NCBI RefSeq assembly: GCF_010093595.1
Contig: NW_022985443.1
Coordinates: 1,016,928 to 1,080,927, forward strand
Length of the DNA: 64,000 nucleotides
Origin: Mytilinidion resinicola
Lineage: Eukaryota; Ascomycota; Dothideomycetes; Mytilinidiales; Mytilinidiaceae
Direction: 5' to 3'
The notes beneath the pieces are model-generated. The model saw nothing but the letters and a program-made list of their open reading frames with translations. It made no database searches and was not told where the DNA came from. Below, piece by piece: positions 28,710-41,600 of this stretch. Position 1 is the stretch's first letter. Every line of letters begins with the position of its first letter. The translations under genes were made by a program, and so were the position numbers.

Positions 28710-29317
28710 GGATAAACGCATCTATATATACCCCCCCTTTTATCTAATCTCCTAATTAGCTTAAAGTAGTATAAAGCTTTTTCTAGGTATACTATCACCC
28801 CCTATTTTGTAGATTTAGCCTAGCCCCGGCTCGTAATAACTTTGGTCCACTAATTAGGCCGTTGCTTAGGCGATAATATTGTTTAATAACGGGTTTTAAT
28901 TTACTAATATAGCACTAGATCTCTCCGCCAGATAAGCCGGCACCCTAACAGTAACTAAGGGCTCTATTTCCTTAGTCCCTAACATTTAACCAGCTCTTAA
29001 GGATGGCCCTCTATCTACTTCTAAGGAAGAGGCTGTTCGTAGTAAAGGAGCCGGTGCAGTATAAGGATATTCGAGTGTAAAACCTTAGTATAATAGTGTA
29101 TACGGCGTTCTTTTCAATCGGCAATTAAGAGGTGGCTATATAGGCGCTTTCCGCTTCTAGGAGTTATATAATTCTTTGTATAGGCTGTAAGTAAGTAAGT
29201 ATAATTAGTGGAACAATATTAATACGGGCCGGAGCTAGGCTTAATTTAGGGGGGGTAATATACAGCAAAATAGGAGGTGATATATAGTAAAAAGGGGGGT
29301 AATAAGTAGGCTTATCT
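28710..29317 (+). mobile_element. short MULE derivative (MITE-like, about 0.6 kb)
   Basis: The left part (28,730-28,860) has C-tracts and 'CTAGCCCCGGCTCGTAATAA', a mutated version of the MULE 5' terminal repeat. The right part (about 28,880-29,317) matches the MULE 3' end: 'CTATTTCCTTAGTC', 'AGGCGCTTTCCGCTTCTAG', 'GTGGAACAATATTAATACGG' and the G-tracts of the 3' TIR. The transposase interior is missing. The exact ends and target duplication are not clear because of mutation. It is interpreted as an internal deletion derivative mobilised by the full-length family. Confidence 0.6.
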
Positions 29318-29365
29318 ATATTATACTAGCTATATACAAAGTTAGTATTTTAGGTTAACTAGGAA

Positions 29366-29373
29366 TAGTTTAG
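29366..29373 (+). repeat. 8-bp direct repeat TAGTTTAG, left flank of the composite MULE block
   Basis: It directly precedes the TIR start GGACAAGCTTAATTAC at 29374. The same 8-mer in the same orientation directly follows the opposite TIR at 58061-58068. Confidence 0.85.
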
Positions 29374-32103
29374 GGACAAGCTTAATTACTACCCCCCTAT
29401 TTTCTCCGTATTACCCCCTTTTTCTCTTCTTGCCACCCCCTCTATATCTAGCCTAGCGCCGGCCCGTATTAATATTATTCCACTAATTATATTTACTTAC
29501 TATTTATGCTTAATAAGGAATTTATATTAACTGCGCACTTATAATATATTAACACTACGTCCTCTATATTACTACCCTTACTGCTATACCGCTCCGGCCG
29601 CCCCCCTAGGGCCGCTATGCATCCGTAGATAAGGGTATAAAGTCCGTTAACAATTAGGTAAAAAAGAAAGGATACGCGATTATTAAATACAATAATAAAA
29701 TAGATAAGCGCACTCCACCTTAGGTGCGGAAGGTGCTTATTTATTGCAATTATGCGGGTATATATAAGCCGGCTAATAGGAAGAAAAACACCTATATAAA
29801 GAAGTCTAATTACCTTATAAAAGGAGCTTTTATAAGAAATCTATAGCTAGGTAATTAGTTTTTTAAAGTTAAGGTTTCTATTTATAATTATAAGCTATTT
29901 AATACTAATAAAGGGACTCTAGCTATATACTAAAATCTAGATAAGGATATAATTTAAACTATATATAATTAGCTTAATAAAGGCACGCCTATTAGTGCTA
30001 TTTTTAACAACCTACTTACTAAAGGCAAGAATATAATAATATAGGACCTATATAATAAAAAATAAAAGTAGAAGAAAATAAAGCTTTAGAGGCTTACTTT
30101 AACTTAGGCTATATTTAAGGTGCTTAAGAAATATAGCAGTAATAACCTAGACACTTATTACTACTATAAATATAAGCTAGATAAAGTAAACTATATTAAG
30201 TATCTATACTTTATATATTTTAAGAGTGTTTAGATATTCTAGAGGAATCCTAATATTATTCTTTTTAACTACACCTATAAAATAAATAAGTTTAAGATAC
30301 TACTTCTTTATATTAATAGTGTTACTAACTAGGGCAGAAACTATAAGCTAGGCTATTATTTCCTTCTAGAAAAAGAAAAAAGGGACTATATTTTTATAGT
30401 ATATAAGCTTTATTTTATATACTAGTACCTAGAAGTTTCGCCAGGCGTTTTTATTATAGATAAAAAGCTAGCACTTAAAAATATACTAGCTAAGTTTTTT
30501 CCTACTATTTCTTAACTTCTATATAAATAGCACGTGCAGAAGAATATTACTAGTAAGGCTATAGCTATCTAGAAAAATAATAAGTAAGTAGTAACTAATA
30601 CTATAGATTTATAGGATATAGTATATACCTTTTAAAATCTAATAATAGCTAAAATTAAGGTTATATAGAAAGATTAAAAGAAATTTATTAATAAGCTTAA
30701 CTTCTGCCTAGCAAAACCTATAGAGGATAAGTTTATAGCCGCTTAGAATAAAATAAAATTAGATTATATATATAAATAACTCCTAATTAATTACTTTACT
30801 AAAAAGTAGTAGCTATATAAAAAGAAGATTACTATATATTATACTAGCCTTCTGCTATACTTTAGTAATACTATAACCTTATAGCTTAAAGGTTTAAATA
30901 GCAGTATTAAATTATATTTTTAGATCTTAATAGGTAATTTATATAATATAGTTATACTACTATTTTAATATATTTACCGCTAAGGTATAGAGCTAAAGAA
31001 CTAGCTTAGCCGATAATATAGAGCTCCTTAGCATAAGGTAAAGCTGCCTAAATTTAGTAAGGTTATTAGAAAAGTTACTAAGCAGGGCCTTTAATTAATT
31101 GCTAAGCAGATTAAAAAGGCTAAAGATAATAATTTTAACCTAATATATAATAAAATATTTAGAGGAACGTATAGTATACTATACTATTACGAAATATATA
31201 GAAAACTACACGCTATATTAATAGCTAAGTATAAAGTTATACTAGAGGATATTTATTAATACTAGTGGTTTAATTATCCTATTCTAAATAAGGTGGACTT
31301 TTCTATAAATCCTCTCCTTTTTATTAAGGCTCTAGCAATTATATAGTATTATAAAGGCCGGCTAATAGGCTCTACTGCACCTTATTAAATAATAGCAGGC
31401 TATAGCTATAGCAGTAGCTATAGTAGTAGCAGTAGTAGTAGCAGTAGCTGTGGCCGTAGCCGTGGCTGTATATTTATATCTATTAACTTAACTTAATATA
31501 ATTAATTTTAATTCGAAATTAATACTTAATAAAATTTAGTAAGCGTAGCGCAGTAAGTATAATAGCGTGGTAGAGGACTAGGATTATATAAAGGAATATT
31601 ATATCTCCGGTAAACTTATAAAACTACTGCTTATATATAATAAAAGCAAAGTATTATAAGTAGATAGGAACTAACACAATTAATATAGATTATAATACTA
31701 GCTAGCTAAATTACTATAGTAGGTGTCTTTATAAACACGCCGGTAGTTAAGAAAACTATTATAGTATTTAATAATCCTATATAGTTTATAAATATAGTAC
31801 TAGACCTTTCTGCCGGATAAGTAGGCACCCTAACAGCGGCCTAGGGCTCTATTTCCTTAGTCTCTAATAGTTAAACAGCGCTTAAAAATAGCCCTTTATA
31901 TACTTCTAAAAAAGAGGCTGTTTATAGTAAAGAAAATTTTTTAGGTATAAAACTTTAGTATAATAGTATATACAGCGTTCCTTTTAATTAGCAATTAAAA
32001 GGCGGCTATCTAGGCGCTTTCCGCTTCTAGACTAGCTAGAGTAGATAGAGTAAATAGACTGTTATTATTATATATATATATATTCTATACAATTCGTGTA
32101 TAT
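29374..32103 (+). mobile_element. MULE, left copy (3' end missing, RIP-degraded)
   Basis: Starts with the TIR (GGACAAGCTTAATTAC then C-tracts). The transposase reading sense is plus, the same sequence as the right copy but with most CpA/TpG changed to TpA: for example 29,570-29,780 corresponds to the intact frame at 57576-57890. A trinucleotide-like repeat (TAGCAG/TAGCTATAG) lies at 31,398-31,475. The copy ends at 32103 where a gypsy LTR starts; the final about 170 bp including its 3' TIR are not found on the other side of the gypsy. Confidence 0.85.
29540..31400 (+). pseudogene. MULE transposase, degenerate (left copy)
   Basis: Approximate limits. Recognisable by alignment to the right copy: a FAR1-like N-terminal DNA-binding region (29,640-29,860) and the MULE DDE core, including a 'LLNCTYKINKFK'-type strand in the right copy. 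Stop codons are everywhere. Not translatable. Confidence 0.75.
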
Positions 32104-32636
32104 TATTATAACCTGTAATACGAACAACCTAAGCGCAGAGGCACTTGCGGAGATAAGTAAGCAGATAAAACTAATTACGCAGAACTAGGTTACAGGACTA
32201 AAAGGGTTACGTGTAGGACGTATAGGGATCCTAGATTCCCCTACAGACTGCTAGTAGATAGGAACGATCTAAAAATAGGATATTACGAGGACAGGGTCAC
32301 GTAATAGCTTATTAGGCTCGTAGAGAAAAGTAAGCATAGAGCCGAACGAGCGCTTATCGGGCTCGAGGCGCTTAGGAGCTGCGAGCTCTAAGAGCAGAAT
32401 AAGTAAAAGGTTTTTTAGGACGGAGCTTTTATATAAAGGGACGCTCCTTTATATAAATAGGAACCTTATATTTAACTTAAGACTTTAATACTACCTATTA
32501 GAAGTAATAACCCCGTTTTAGACCTTAATTAATTATTACCTTACCTTTTAAAGACTATTGCACCCCGATAACAACTTACCTATACCCTGCCTTAGTGTAA
32601 GACACTTAGAAGGTATAAAAAAGACAACCTATTATA
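32104..32636 (+). repeat. outer gypsy 5' LTR (533 bp, type 1)
   Basis: Begins TATTATAACCTG (the mutated form of TGTTACAACCCG seen in the 3' LTR) and ends ...CAACCTATTATA, directly before CTTTAAACACCGC. Contains a U3 block (about 32,266-32,420, 'GGGCTCGAGGCGCTTAGGAG') not present in the inner element's LTR. Confidence 0.88.
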
Positions 32637-35600
32637 CTTTAAACACCGCTATATTAAAGGAGTTATATACGGATAATTAATTAAGATGGCCCTACTAACC
32701 CCTTTAGGTAGTATAACTGCTAGACTAACCCTAACTATAACTAAGGTAGTAATATATATACAGGCGTTGCTTATATAAATATAAACACTAGAAGAAGCTA
32801 GTAACACTAAGAATAAAAAGATTATAGCTTTATAGGGAAATTTCTAGACTATTTAAGGAAAGCTTACTACTACTAGAGTAGTTAGCTATAGAGGCTATAA
32901 AATAAATAAGCCCGAAGAGTTTACTAGGGAAAGAGAAGCTTTATAAGCGTTTATAACGCAGATAAAACTATACCTGCGTATAAACTAAAGCAACCTCGAA
33001 TTCGAATCGGATAAGGTCTGTATAGCAGCCACCTTTTTAAAGAAAAAAGTGTTTAACTGGTTTAACCCGATGCTTATAGACTGGCTCGGCAACGCCGACG
33101 CAGACGATTGGAAACCAGAAACTAATATTATATTTAGCAATTACGGATACTTTAAATTAGTACTTTAGATAACTTTTGGAGACACCGATAAAAAACGGAT
33201 AGTAGAATAGAAAATAGCAGTTCTAAAGCAGAAAGGCTTAACTAGCCGCTATACTTTAGAATTTATATAAATCGCGTCTAAGCTATTATAGGGAGATAAA
33301 GCTCTATAAGTATAATACTATAGAGGTCTTAAAAAAGATATTAAGAATAAAATTATATAAGGCGAGAGGCCTCTAACCCTCTATAAACTCGAGGAAATAG
33401 TAATATAGATTAATAGTTAACAGTATAAACAATAACTAAAACGGGCAGATAAAAGAGAACTTTGTTTTTACGCCTAACTAGCTAGACTAAAGCTAAGAGT
33501 AACCAACCGCGACTATAGAGATTGTATAGAGATCGATATTATAAAACAACGTAATAACTAAAAGAGTAGACTAATTACCGATAAAAAAAGGTAAGAAAGA
33601 AGATACAACAGCGCATGCCTATTATACGGAGAATAGGGATACTTCGCGAATAAGTGCTCTAAAAACACCCGAACAGCAGCAGTTATAGCAAAGCTAAATA
33701 TAGACCGCTACAATTCTATATTATAGACCGCGTGCTATAATAATAACTGCTTTACCTATTAGTTAGATAAGCAGGTAATAGGGTACTATCTAATATAAAG
33801 GATAAAGGAATATACTATTGCTATAATAAGGAATAAAAAGTATAATAGCAACCCTATAAACAACTACTACGCTAATATAGAAGTTAAAAGTATAGAGATT
33901 AACTACCTATTAAAAACGGATAAGGCGTTCTAGATAATTAAACCGTAATTAGAACCCTAAACTAATATACCTAAGCTACTAGATAATAGCGAGGCCGAGT
34001 TACTAAACACGGAAGTATAGGTTAACAGAGTTGTAGCCACGTATAAATAAAGCGCAAGAGAAATTCTTGCACGTTTTAATAAAGGATAAGAAGCGTAAAA
34101 GGCCGAAAACGCTATAGCAGGCGCAGAGCTAAAAGCACTAGCTAGTCACCAATTCCTAAGAGCTATAGGAAGAGTTATAGAACAGCTTACTAGAGAAAAA
34201 GAAGTAAGAATAGCCGCAGCCGCAGGAGTATTAACAGCAACTATTAGCGCAAGAACCCGCACTAGATTAGATATATTAGAAGGCCTAAGCCGCAATATCT
34301 GGCAAAAACTAGATAATAAATCACCTGTTAAGAATAGTAAAAAATACTATAATAGTAATAAAGACCGTAAACTAGAAAAGTAGTTTAGCAACGGCAAATT
34401 TAGTATAGGGCTAGAGCAAGAACCGCTAGAGCTATATAGAAGGCAAACCGAGATTAAAATCTATAGAGCTTTACACCCTATTAGTAAAACAGGCGTTTAT
34501 AATAAGGAAGATAAACGGCTAAATAGAAACCATCTACTTTATAGACAGATATCTTAGGTATTTTATATTAAGGACGAATGCGATAAGCATATAATATATA
34601 AGAAATATTAAGAATAGTACCTATATTAGATAAGATATTATATTATTACGCAACTAGTACTATTTAAGGAAACAGAGCACTATATTATAGGTAAGAAAAA
34701 CAAACTTATAGAAGTAGCTACTATAGTTGCGGACCCTTAGTACCTAATAGAATATAGGAAAGGTAAAAACTAGCGGATATGCTACTAGGACTTATATCTA
34801 GTATATTGCAAAATAAAACACGCAAACTATTAGCTATAAGAATAGCTAAAAAAACGAGCAGGCGCTTAAGCAACAGGATAGCTAGAGCAGCTAAGAATAA
34901 GGTCCTATAGAGCAGCCAAAAACAAAGGAATATAAACCGCGACTATTACTACTCTAGTAGGAAAAGCTAATATTACAGAAAAAAAAAGGAACCTAGCAAC
35001 GCAGCCTAATTCTATTCCTATTTAGAACTATAGATATATAATCCTATCGGTTAAAATTAGTAGGAACCCGGCGAGAGCACTGCTAAATAGTAGTGCGCAA
35101 GGAAATTTTATATTCTATAACTTTATTAGGAGAAACCGGATCCCTTAGTAATAGAAAAACAGACCCTATAGACTATATATAGTAGATAGCACACCTGTGT
35201 AATATAGCAGCGGGCAGGTAACTATAGAAACTTAGCTAGGTGTTATATAGATTAAGGAATATAGAGAAACTATTAGTATAGATATAATAAACACGGTAAA
35301 ATATAATATAATTTTAGGTATACTATAGCTAAAAAAGTATAACCCCTAAGTTAATTAGAAGTTTAATAAAGTAAGGATTTAACCGGAAAGCGGACTAAAA
35401 GGCACCCCGCGCTAGAATAAGCCTAAGCAAAAATAAGATATTAATATAGATACCTTAAGAGGTAAAAAGGCCTAAAAAGAAAATAGGGTAGTAAGCTAAT
35501 AGTAGCCTAGACCCCTAAGCAGCCGGCAGCTAGCTAAGGCAGTAAAAGCACTAGTTATACTAGAAAAATACAATAAATTTAAAGAAATCTTTATAGAAAA

Positions 35601-38088
35601 AGTTTAGAATATATTACTAAAGCACTAACCTTAGGATTACTATATTCCCCTAGTACTAGGCGAATAACTGCAGTTTAGACCGATCTATTTACTAGCCTAG
35701 AACAAGCTAGAAGTGCTAGAAAAATACCTAGAAAAGAACCTAAAGTAAGGATTTATTAGACTATTAGAATTGCCCGCAGGTTACCCCGTAATATTTGTCC
35801 TAAAGGTAAATAGTAAGCTACGCCTTTATATAGACTATAGATAACTAAACAAGATTATAATTAAAAACCGCTATTTATTACCTTTAATTTCTAAACTTAA
35901 AAACTAACTATATAAAGCTAAGTACGTTATAAAGTTAAACCTATATAAAGGATACTATTTAATTTAGATAAGAGAAGGAGAAAAGTGGAAAACGGCTTTT
36001 AGAACTTAATACGGACACTTTAAGTATATAGTAATGCTATTCGGGCTTACTAACGCGCTAGTAATATTCTAGGTAGTAGTTAACTTAGCGTTAAAAGGCT
36101 ACCTAGATCGGTTTACAGTAGTATACCTTAATAATATCCTTATATACTTAGAAATACTAAGCGAATATAAAATATATATATAAAAAGTACTTAAAAGACT
36201 TAGGGAATATAATTTTATAGTAAACCCGGACAAGTGCGAGTTCTATAGGCAGAGAGTTGGATTCCTAGAATGCGTTATTAGTCTAGAATAGATTAAGATA
36301 GAAGAAGGTAAAGTGTTCTCTATCTAAAAATAGCTAGAGCCCGCGAATTTAAAGGAACTATAGTTATTCCTAGGGTTAGCTAATTACTATAGGCAGTTTA
36401 TTAAGAGCTACTTAAAAATTGCAGAGCTACTTATAGAACTTACTAAAAAAAATATTAAATATAAATAGACCCTAGAAGCACAGGGTGTATTTAATAGGTT
36501 AAAAGCACGGTTTACTTTAAAACTAGTATTAGCAATTTTTAACCTATAGAAACTAGTTACTATTAAAAGTAATATATTAGATAAGGCAGTAGAAGTAATA
36601 CTTAACTAACTAAATAAACGAGGGAAACTGTATTCTATAGCATTCTACTTATAGAAACTAAGTATAGCTAAGCTAAACTATAATATCTATAATAAGGAAC
36701 TGTTAGCTATAATAGAAGTATTTAAATAGTAGAAAGTTTACCTTAAAGGGGTAGTATATACAGTATAGGTGTATATAGACTATAAAAATCTAATATACTT
36801 TACTATAACTAAGGAGTTAAACGGAAAATAGAAAAGATAGTTAGAAAAGCTAGGAACCTTTAATTTTAGGATTATATACTAAAAGGGATCTAAAAATACT
36901 CGTGCAGACGCACTTAGCAGAAGGCCGGACTATATAGAAGGAGCCGAAAAGACTAGGCAACCTATACTTAAGGAAACTAGTCCGGGAACTCTTAAATTTA
37001 ACCACGTATAAGCAGTAGTTGCTTATAGGTCTAAGGATAATAAGTAGTATAAGCGAATTAAGGCAGTATAGAAGGTAGATTAAAAAAGCCGGGATTTAGC
37101 AGGTTATAACTAGCAAAGTTTGCGCCTAGAACCTATAAACTAAAAACGCAGAGAAATCTAGAACAGTATTATTACCTTATAGAATAAGATATTTATACCT
37201 AAAACCTTATAAAAAGAGCTTATTAAGGAATTCTATAGTACACCAGTGTATAGGTACTAGGGAGTGGAAAAAACACGGGAAAAAATTGTAAGAATATTCT
37301 ATTTCCCCGGACTTCGGAAACTAACGGAGAAAATTGTATATAAATGCGAGTGCGCGAAGAATAAGTCGGTATAACACGCACCGTACGGACTAATAAAGAG
37401 TTCCTCTACACCGGAAAAAGTATAGAAATCTATTATATAGAACTTTATAGTTAAGCTACTATAGTCTATTAAACCTATAATAGATATAAAGTATAACGCA
37501 ATATTAGTAGTTACGGACCGACTAACTAAATATATATACTTTATCCCTTACTAAAAAGTATTAATAGCAGAAGATTTGGCCTACGCTTTTTTAAAGTATA
37601 TTATTAGCAACTATAGGCTACTATAGGAGATAATTTTAGATTAAAATAAGCTCTTTATATTAAAATTCTAGCAGACCCTTACTGTATAACTAGGGACAAA
37701 GTATAAGCTTTCTACAGCGTTTTACCCTTAAACGGACGGGTAAATAGAAAGGCTTAATTAGACTTTAGAATAATACCTATAATACTATATTAATTACAAG
37801 CAGGATAATTAGGTATTACTACTACTAATAGCCTAGTTCGCCTATAATAGTGTATCTATAGAGTTAATAAAGGTATTACCCTTTTTTATAAACTATAGTT
37901 TCGATCTAGAGGTATATTAAAAACCCTAACTTAATAGTATAAGGGCCTAGAGGGCACTACTATTAGTTAAAAATATTAAAGAGCTATAGAGACAGCTTTT
38001 AATAGATATCTAATTCCTAATACTAAGGTTAGCAAGATATTATAACTAACACCGGGGTGTTGCACTAACTTTTAAAAGGGGAGATAGA
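32637..38088 (+). pseudogene. outer gypsy gag-pol, first part
   Basis: Landmarks: gag to about 33,600; zinc knuckle near 33,613-33,660 with a His/Cys lost to mutation; protease 'LLNSSAQGNF' near 35,085 (active D changed to N); RT about 35,780-36,170 with 'YLNNILIY' in place of YLDDILIY; RNase H about 36,600-36,950; integrase HHCC and core about 37,190-37,930. D-to-N changes at both active sites are G-to-A transitions, typical of RIP. It is interrupted at 38088 by the inner gypsy. Confidence 0.85.
38084..38088 (+). repeat. 5-bp target duplication ATAGA of the inner gypsy (left)
   Basis: Matches 45720-45724, immediately after the inner element. The outer pol sequence is continuous when one copy is removed ('GGGGAGATAGAGTCTA', as in the inner copy at 44,062). 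Confidence 0.9.
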
Positions 38089-38607
38089 TGTTACAACCTA
38101 TAATATAAACCACCCGAGCGCAAAGGCACTCGCGGAGATAAGTAAGCAGATAAAACTAATTACAGAGAACTAGGTCACGGGACTAAAAGGGTTATATATA
38201 GGACGCATAGGGATCCTAGATTCCCCTACAGACTGCTAGTGGATGGGAATAATCTAAGAATAGGAATTACGGGATAAAGAGGTTATATAATAGATTAGAA
38301 GGAAAGAACTAAGAATTACTATAATCTAAGGATAGGTTATAGATTAGACCGATCCAGGGACGGATTAGAGTAATCTATAAATTTCTTGGAAAGAAGCTTT
38401 TATATATAGGAATACTCCTTTATATAAATAGAAACCTTATATTTAACTTAAGACTTTAATACAACCTATTAGAAGTAATAACCCTGTTTTAGACCTTAAT
38501 TAATTATTGCCTCACCTTTTAAAGACTATTGCACCCTAATAACAACTTACCTATATCCTGTCTTAGTTAGAGCCGCTAAGAAGGTATAGAAAAAACAACC
38601 TGTTATA
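38089..38607 (+). repeat. inner gypsy 5' LTR (519 bp, type 2)
   Basis: TGTTACAACCTATAATATAA ... CAACCTGTTATA. The first about 160 and last about 200 bp resemble the outer LTR, but the U3 block (about 38,250-38,395) is different. Confidence 0.9.
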
Positions 38608-41600
38608 CTTTAAACACCGCTATATTAAAGAAGTTGTATACGGACAATTAATTAAGATAGCCCTACTAACCCCTTCGGGTAGCATAACTGCTGGACCCAC
38701 CCTAACTATAACTAAGGTAGCAACACGCATGCAGGCGTTGCTTACACGAATATAAACACTAGAAGAAGCTAGCAACACTAAAAATAAGGAGATTACGGCC
38801 CTATAAGGAAACCTCTAGACTGTCTAAAAGGAGCTTACTACTACTAAAATAGTTAGCTATAGAGGCTATAAGATAAATAAACCCGAAGAGTTTACTAGTA
38901 AGAGAGGAGCTTTGCGAGCATTTATAACGCAGATAAGGCTATACCTGCGCATAAACCAAAGCAACCTCGAATTTAAATTAGATAAGGTCTGTATAGCAGC
39001 CACCTTTTTAAAAAAAGAAGTGTTTAACTGGTTTAACCTAATACTTACAGATTAGCTTAGCAATACCAACGCAGATAATCGGAAACCAGAAACCAATGTT
39101 ATATTTAGCAACTACGGATACTTTAAGTCAGCACTTTAGATAACCTTCGGAGACACTAATAAGGAACGGACAGCGGAACAAAAAATAGCAGTTCTAAAGC
39201 AGAAGGGCTCGACCAGCTGCTATACTTTAGAATTTATGCAAATCGCGTCTAAGCTATTATAGGGAGATAAGGCTCTGCAAGTATAGTACTACAGAGGTCT
39301 TAAAAAAGATGTTAAGAATAAAATTGCACGAGGCGAAAGGCCTCTAACACTCTATAAACTTAAGGAAATAGCAATATAGATTAATAGTCGACAGTATAAA
39401 CAACAACTAGAATAGGCAGATAAAAAAGGACTTTGTTCCTACGCCCAACTAGCTAGACTAAAGCTAAGAGTAACTAACCGCGACTATAGAGATCGCATAG
39501 AGATTAATATTGCAAAACAACGCAGCAACTAGAAGGGTAAACTAATTACCGATAAAGAGAGGTAAGAAAGAAAACGCAACAGCGCGTGCCTATTATGCGG
39601 AGAACAGGAACACTTCGCGAATAAGTGCTCTAAGAATACCCGAACAGCAGCAGTTATAGCTAAACCGAATATAAACCGCTATAATTCTATATTATAAACC
39701 GCGTGCTATAATAATAACTGCTTTACCTATTAGTTAGATAAGTAGGTAATAGGGTACTACCTAATACAGAGGACAAAGGGATATACCATTGCTATAATAA
39801 GAAATAAAGAGTATAACAGCAACCCTATAGACAACTACTACGCCGATGTAGAAGTTAAGAGTATAGAAATCAACTACCCGTTAGAAACGGATAAGGTGTT
39901 CTAGATAATTAAACCGCAATTAGAACCCCGAACCAACGTACCCGAACTACTAGACGACAGCGAGGCCGAGTTACTAGACACGGAAGCACAGGTTAACAGA
40001 GTTGTAGCCACGTACGAATAAAGCGCAAGAGAAATTCTCGCACGCCTTAATAAAGGACGAGAAGCGCAAGAAGCCGAAAACGCCACAGCGGGCGTAGAGC
40101 CAAGGGCACCAGCAAGTTACTAATTCCTAAGAGCTATAGGAAGAGTTACAGGACAGCTCGCTAGAGAAGAAAAAGTAAGAATAGCTACAGCCGCAGGAAC
40201 AGCAGCAATAACTATCGGCGCAGGAACCCGCGCAGGATTAGATATGTTAGAAGGCCTAAGCCGTAATATTTAGTAAAAACTAGATAACGAATTACCTGTT
40301 AAAGACAGTAAGGAATACTATAACAGTAATAAAGACTAAAAACCGGAAAACTAGTCCAGTAATAGAGAAATTAGTATAGGGCTAGAGCGAGAACCGCTAG
40401 AGCTATATAGAAGATAAACCGAGATTAAAATCTATAGAGCTTTACACCCTATCGGTAAAACAGGCGTCTATAATAAGGAAGATAAACGGCTGGATAGAAA
40501 CCACCCACTTTATAGATAGATATCTTGGGTATCTTATATTAAAGACAAATGCAATAAGCACGTAATATATAAGAAATATCGAGAATAGTACCTATATCGG
40601 ACAAAATATTATATTATTACGCAACTAGTACTATTTAAGGAAACAGAGCACTATATTATAGGTAAGAAAAATAAACTTATAGAAGTAGCTACTATAGTTG
40701 CGGACCCTTAGTACCTAATAGAATATAGGAAAGGCAAAGACTAGCGGATATACTACTAGGACTTATATCTAGTATATTATAAAACAAAATATATAAACTA
40801 TTAGCTATAAAAATAGCTAAAAAACAAGCAGGCGCTTAAGCAACAGGACGGCCAGAGCAGCTAAGAATAAGGTTCTATAGAGCAGCTAAAGACGAAGAAA
40901 CGCAAACCGCAACTATCGCCACTCTGGTAGGAAAAGCCTATATTGCAGAGAAAAAAAGAAACCCGGCAACGCAGCCTAACTCTATTCCTATTTAGAACCA
41001 CAGACACGTAATTCTATTAGTTAAAATTAGTAGGAACCCGGCGAGAGCACTGCTAGACAGTAGCGCGCAAGGAAATTTTATATCCCACAACTTTATTAGA
41101 AGAAACCGGATCCCTTAGTAATAGAAAAACAGACCCTATAGACTATATACAGTGGATAGCACACCTGTATAACACGGTAACGGATAAGTAACCACGGAAA
41201 CTTAACTAGGTGTTATGCAGATTAAAGAATATAGAGAAACTATTAGCATAAATATAATAAACACGGCAAGATATAATATAATCTTAGGTATACTGTAGCT
41301 AAAACAGCACAACTTCTAAGTTAACTAGAAATTTAGTAAAGTAAGGATTTAATCGGGAAGCAGACTAAAGAGCACCCCGCGCTAGAATAAGCCTAAGTAA
41401 AAACAAGATACTAGTATAGATACCTTAAAAGGTAAGAAAGCCTAAAAAGAAGATAGGGCAGCGAGCTAACAGTAGCCTAGACCCCTAAGCAGCCGGTAAG
41501 TAGCTAAGGCAGTAAAAGCACTAAACGTGCCAGAAGAATATAATAAATTCCGAGGAATCTTTATAGAAAAGGTTTAGAATACACTACTAAAGCACTAACT

